Below are positions 63,847 to 64,000 of a DNA stretch of 64,000 nt, in pieces. The translations under genes and the position numbers were made by a program. How positions within the stretch are numbered: position 1 is the first letter of the stretch; each line of letters starts with the position of its first letter. The stretch spans positions 930,001-994,000 of the forward strand of contig NZ_CP023747.1 in assembly GCF_008704995.1 (NCBI RefSeq), in the 5' to 3' direction. This DNA comes from Streptomyces nodosus. GTDB taxonomy: Bacteria > Actinomycetota > Actinomycetes > Streptomycetales > Streptomycetaceae. The notes under the pieces are model-generated. The model saw only the letters and a program-made list of their open reading frames with translations, searched no databases and was not told the DNA's origin.

Positions 63847-64000
63847 ATGGACACAGACGCGAAACCGGCACGGGGTTCGCTGGGCGACCGCTGGAGCAGA
63901 CGCCGTTTCCTCGGCGCCGCCACGGCCGTCACCGCGGTCGCGGCGATCCCGGCGCCCGTCACGTCCCGGAGCGCACCGACCGCGCCCCGGGAGGCTCCGG
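63847..64000 (+). CDS. Tat-exported protein, 5' end only
   Basis: Only 51 codons fall inside the window, and the frame is open at the edge. GAGG lies upstream of the ATG. The N-terminus has a twin-arginine motif, WSRRRFLGAATAVTAVAAIP (residues 17-36), followed by the hydrophobic core and a PVTSRSAPTAPRE neck, so the folded product leaves by the Tat route. The function cannot be told from this part. Confidence 0.75.
   Translation, partial: MDTDAKPARGSLGDRWSRRRFLGAATAVTAVAAIPAPVTSRSAPTAPREAP

Overview
The window comes from a high-GC filamentous actinomycete, almost certainly Streptomyces. The signs are GC-rich codon use with many GTG and TTG starts, Streptomyces-type families (subtilisin inhibitor, DUF574 methyltransferase, DUF6479, SpoIIE-type phosphatase, LAXTG-sorted DUF1996 protein, an ABC sugar importer without its own ATPase) and TTGACN-17-TANNNT promoters. 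About 58 protein genes are supported. No rRNA, tRNA, CRISPR array or prophage was seen.

Layout. 1-6.4 kb: a DUF574 methyltransferase (cut by the window start), a secreted SGNH hydrolase, the decayed remains of a CBM2 gene that still has a CebR-type box, a VOC protein, and a two-gene pectate lyase operon (PL1 then PL3). 6.4-20.5 kb: mostly housekeeping and transport genes. These include an oxidoreductase, ATP-dependent DNA ligase, MFS pump, Cache sensor divergent from an orphan solute-binding lipoprotein, FGGY kinase, AIM24, AlkB-like dioxygenase, RNase HI, alcohol dehydrogenase, HAD phosphatase and an SSI-type protease inhibitor with an Arg P1 residue. 20.8-29.4 kb: a dnaK-grpE pair under a HAIR-type promoter, divergent from an ArsR-like regulator and MFS pump; two tandem COG4705 membrane proteins; and an OmpR-type two-component system.

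29.6-42.9 kb is a xylan-use locus. It holds bxlE-bxlF-bxlG-bxlA (xylo-oligosaccharide importer and GH3 beta-xylosidase), a divergent LacI-family bxlR and a secreted GH10-CBM2 xylanase. Perfect CGAAANTTTCG palindromes lie at the bxlE and xylanase promoters and after bxlR. A further copy lies upstream of an unusual membrane protein that joins a sigma-factor-like cytoplasmic part, a zinc finger, one membrane helix and an extracellular ricin-type lectin domain. This possible carbohydrate-sensing regulator is the most intriguing candidate in the window. A fifth copy is beside the ghost cellulase at 2.7 kb.

43-53.5 kb: alpha/beta hydrolase, flavoprotein, a P450-ferredoxin pair with a 19-bp dyad at its promoter, an F420-type oxidoreductase, a Xi-class GST, a sortase-anchored DUF1996 protein, a GH16-CBM13 glucanase and a PHP-domain protein. 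53.5-64 kb: a 269-bp MITE-like element with terminal inverted repeats and a CTGG duplication, a formate dehydrogenase operon (small protein, FdhA, FdhB, NrfD-like anchor), a block of tandem repeats, a ROK regulator with an AT-rich operator, an FBP zinc-finger protein, an aromatic acid exporter-like protein and the start of a Tat-exported protein.

Much of the window serves extracellular plant-polymer breakdown: pectate, xylan and beta-glucan, with relics of cellulose use. Secreted enzymes, an oligosaccharide importer and shared operators link the parts.
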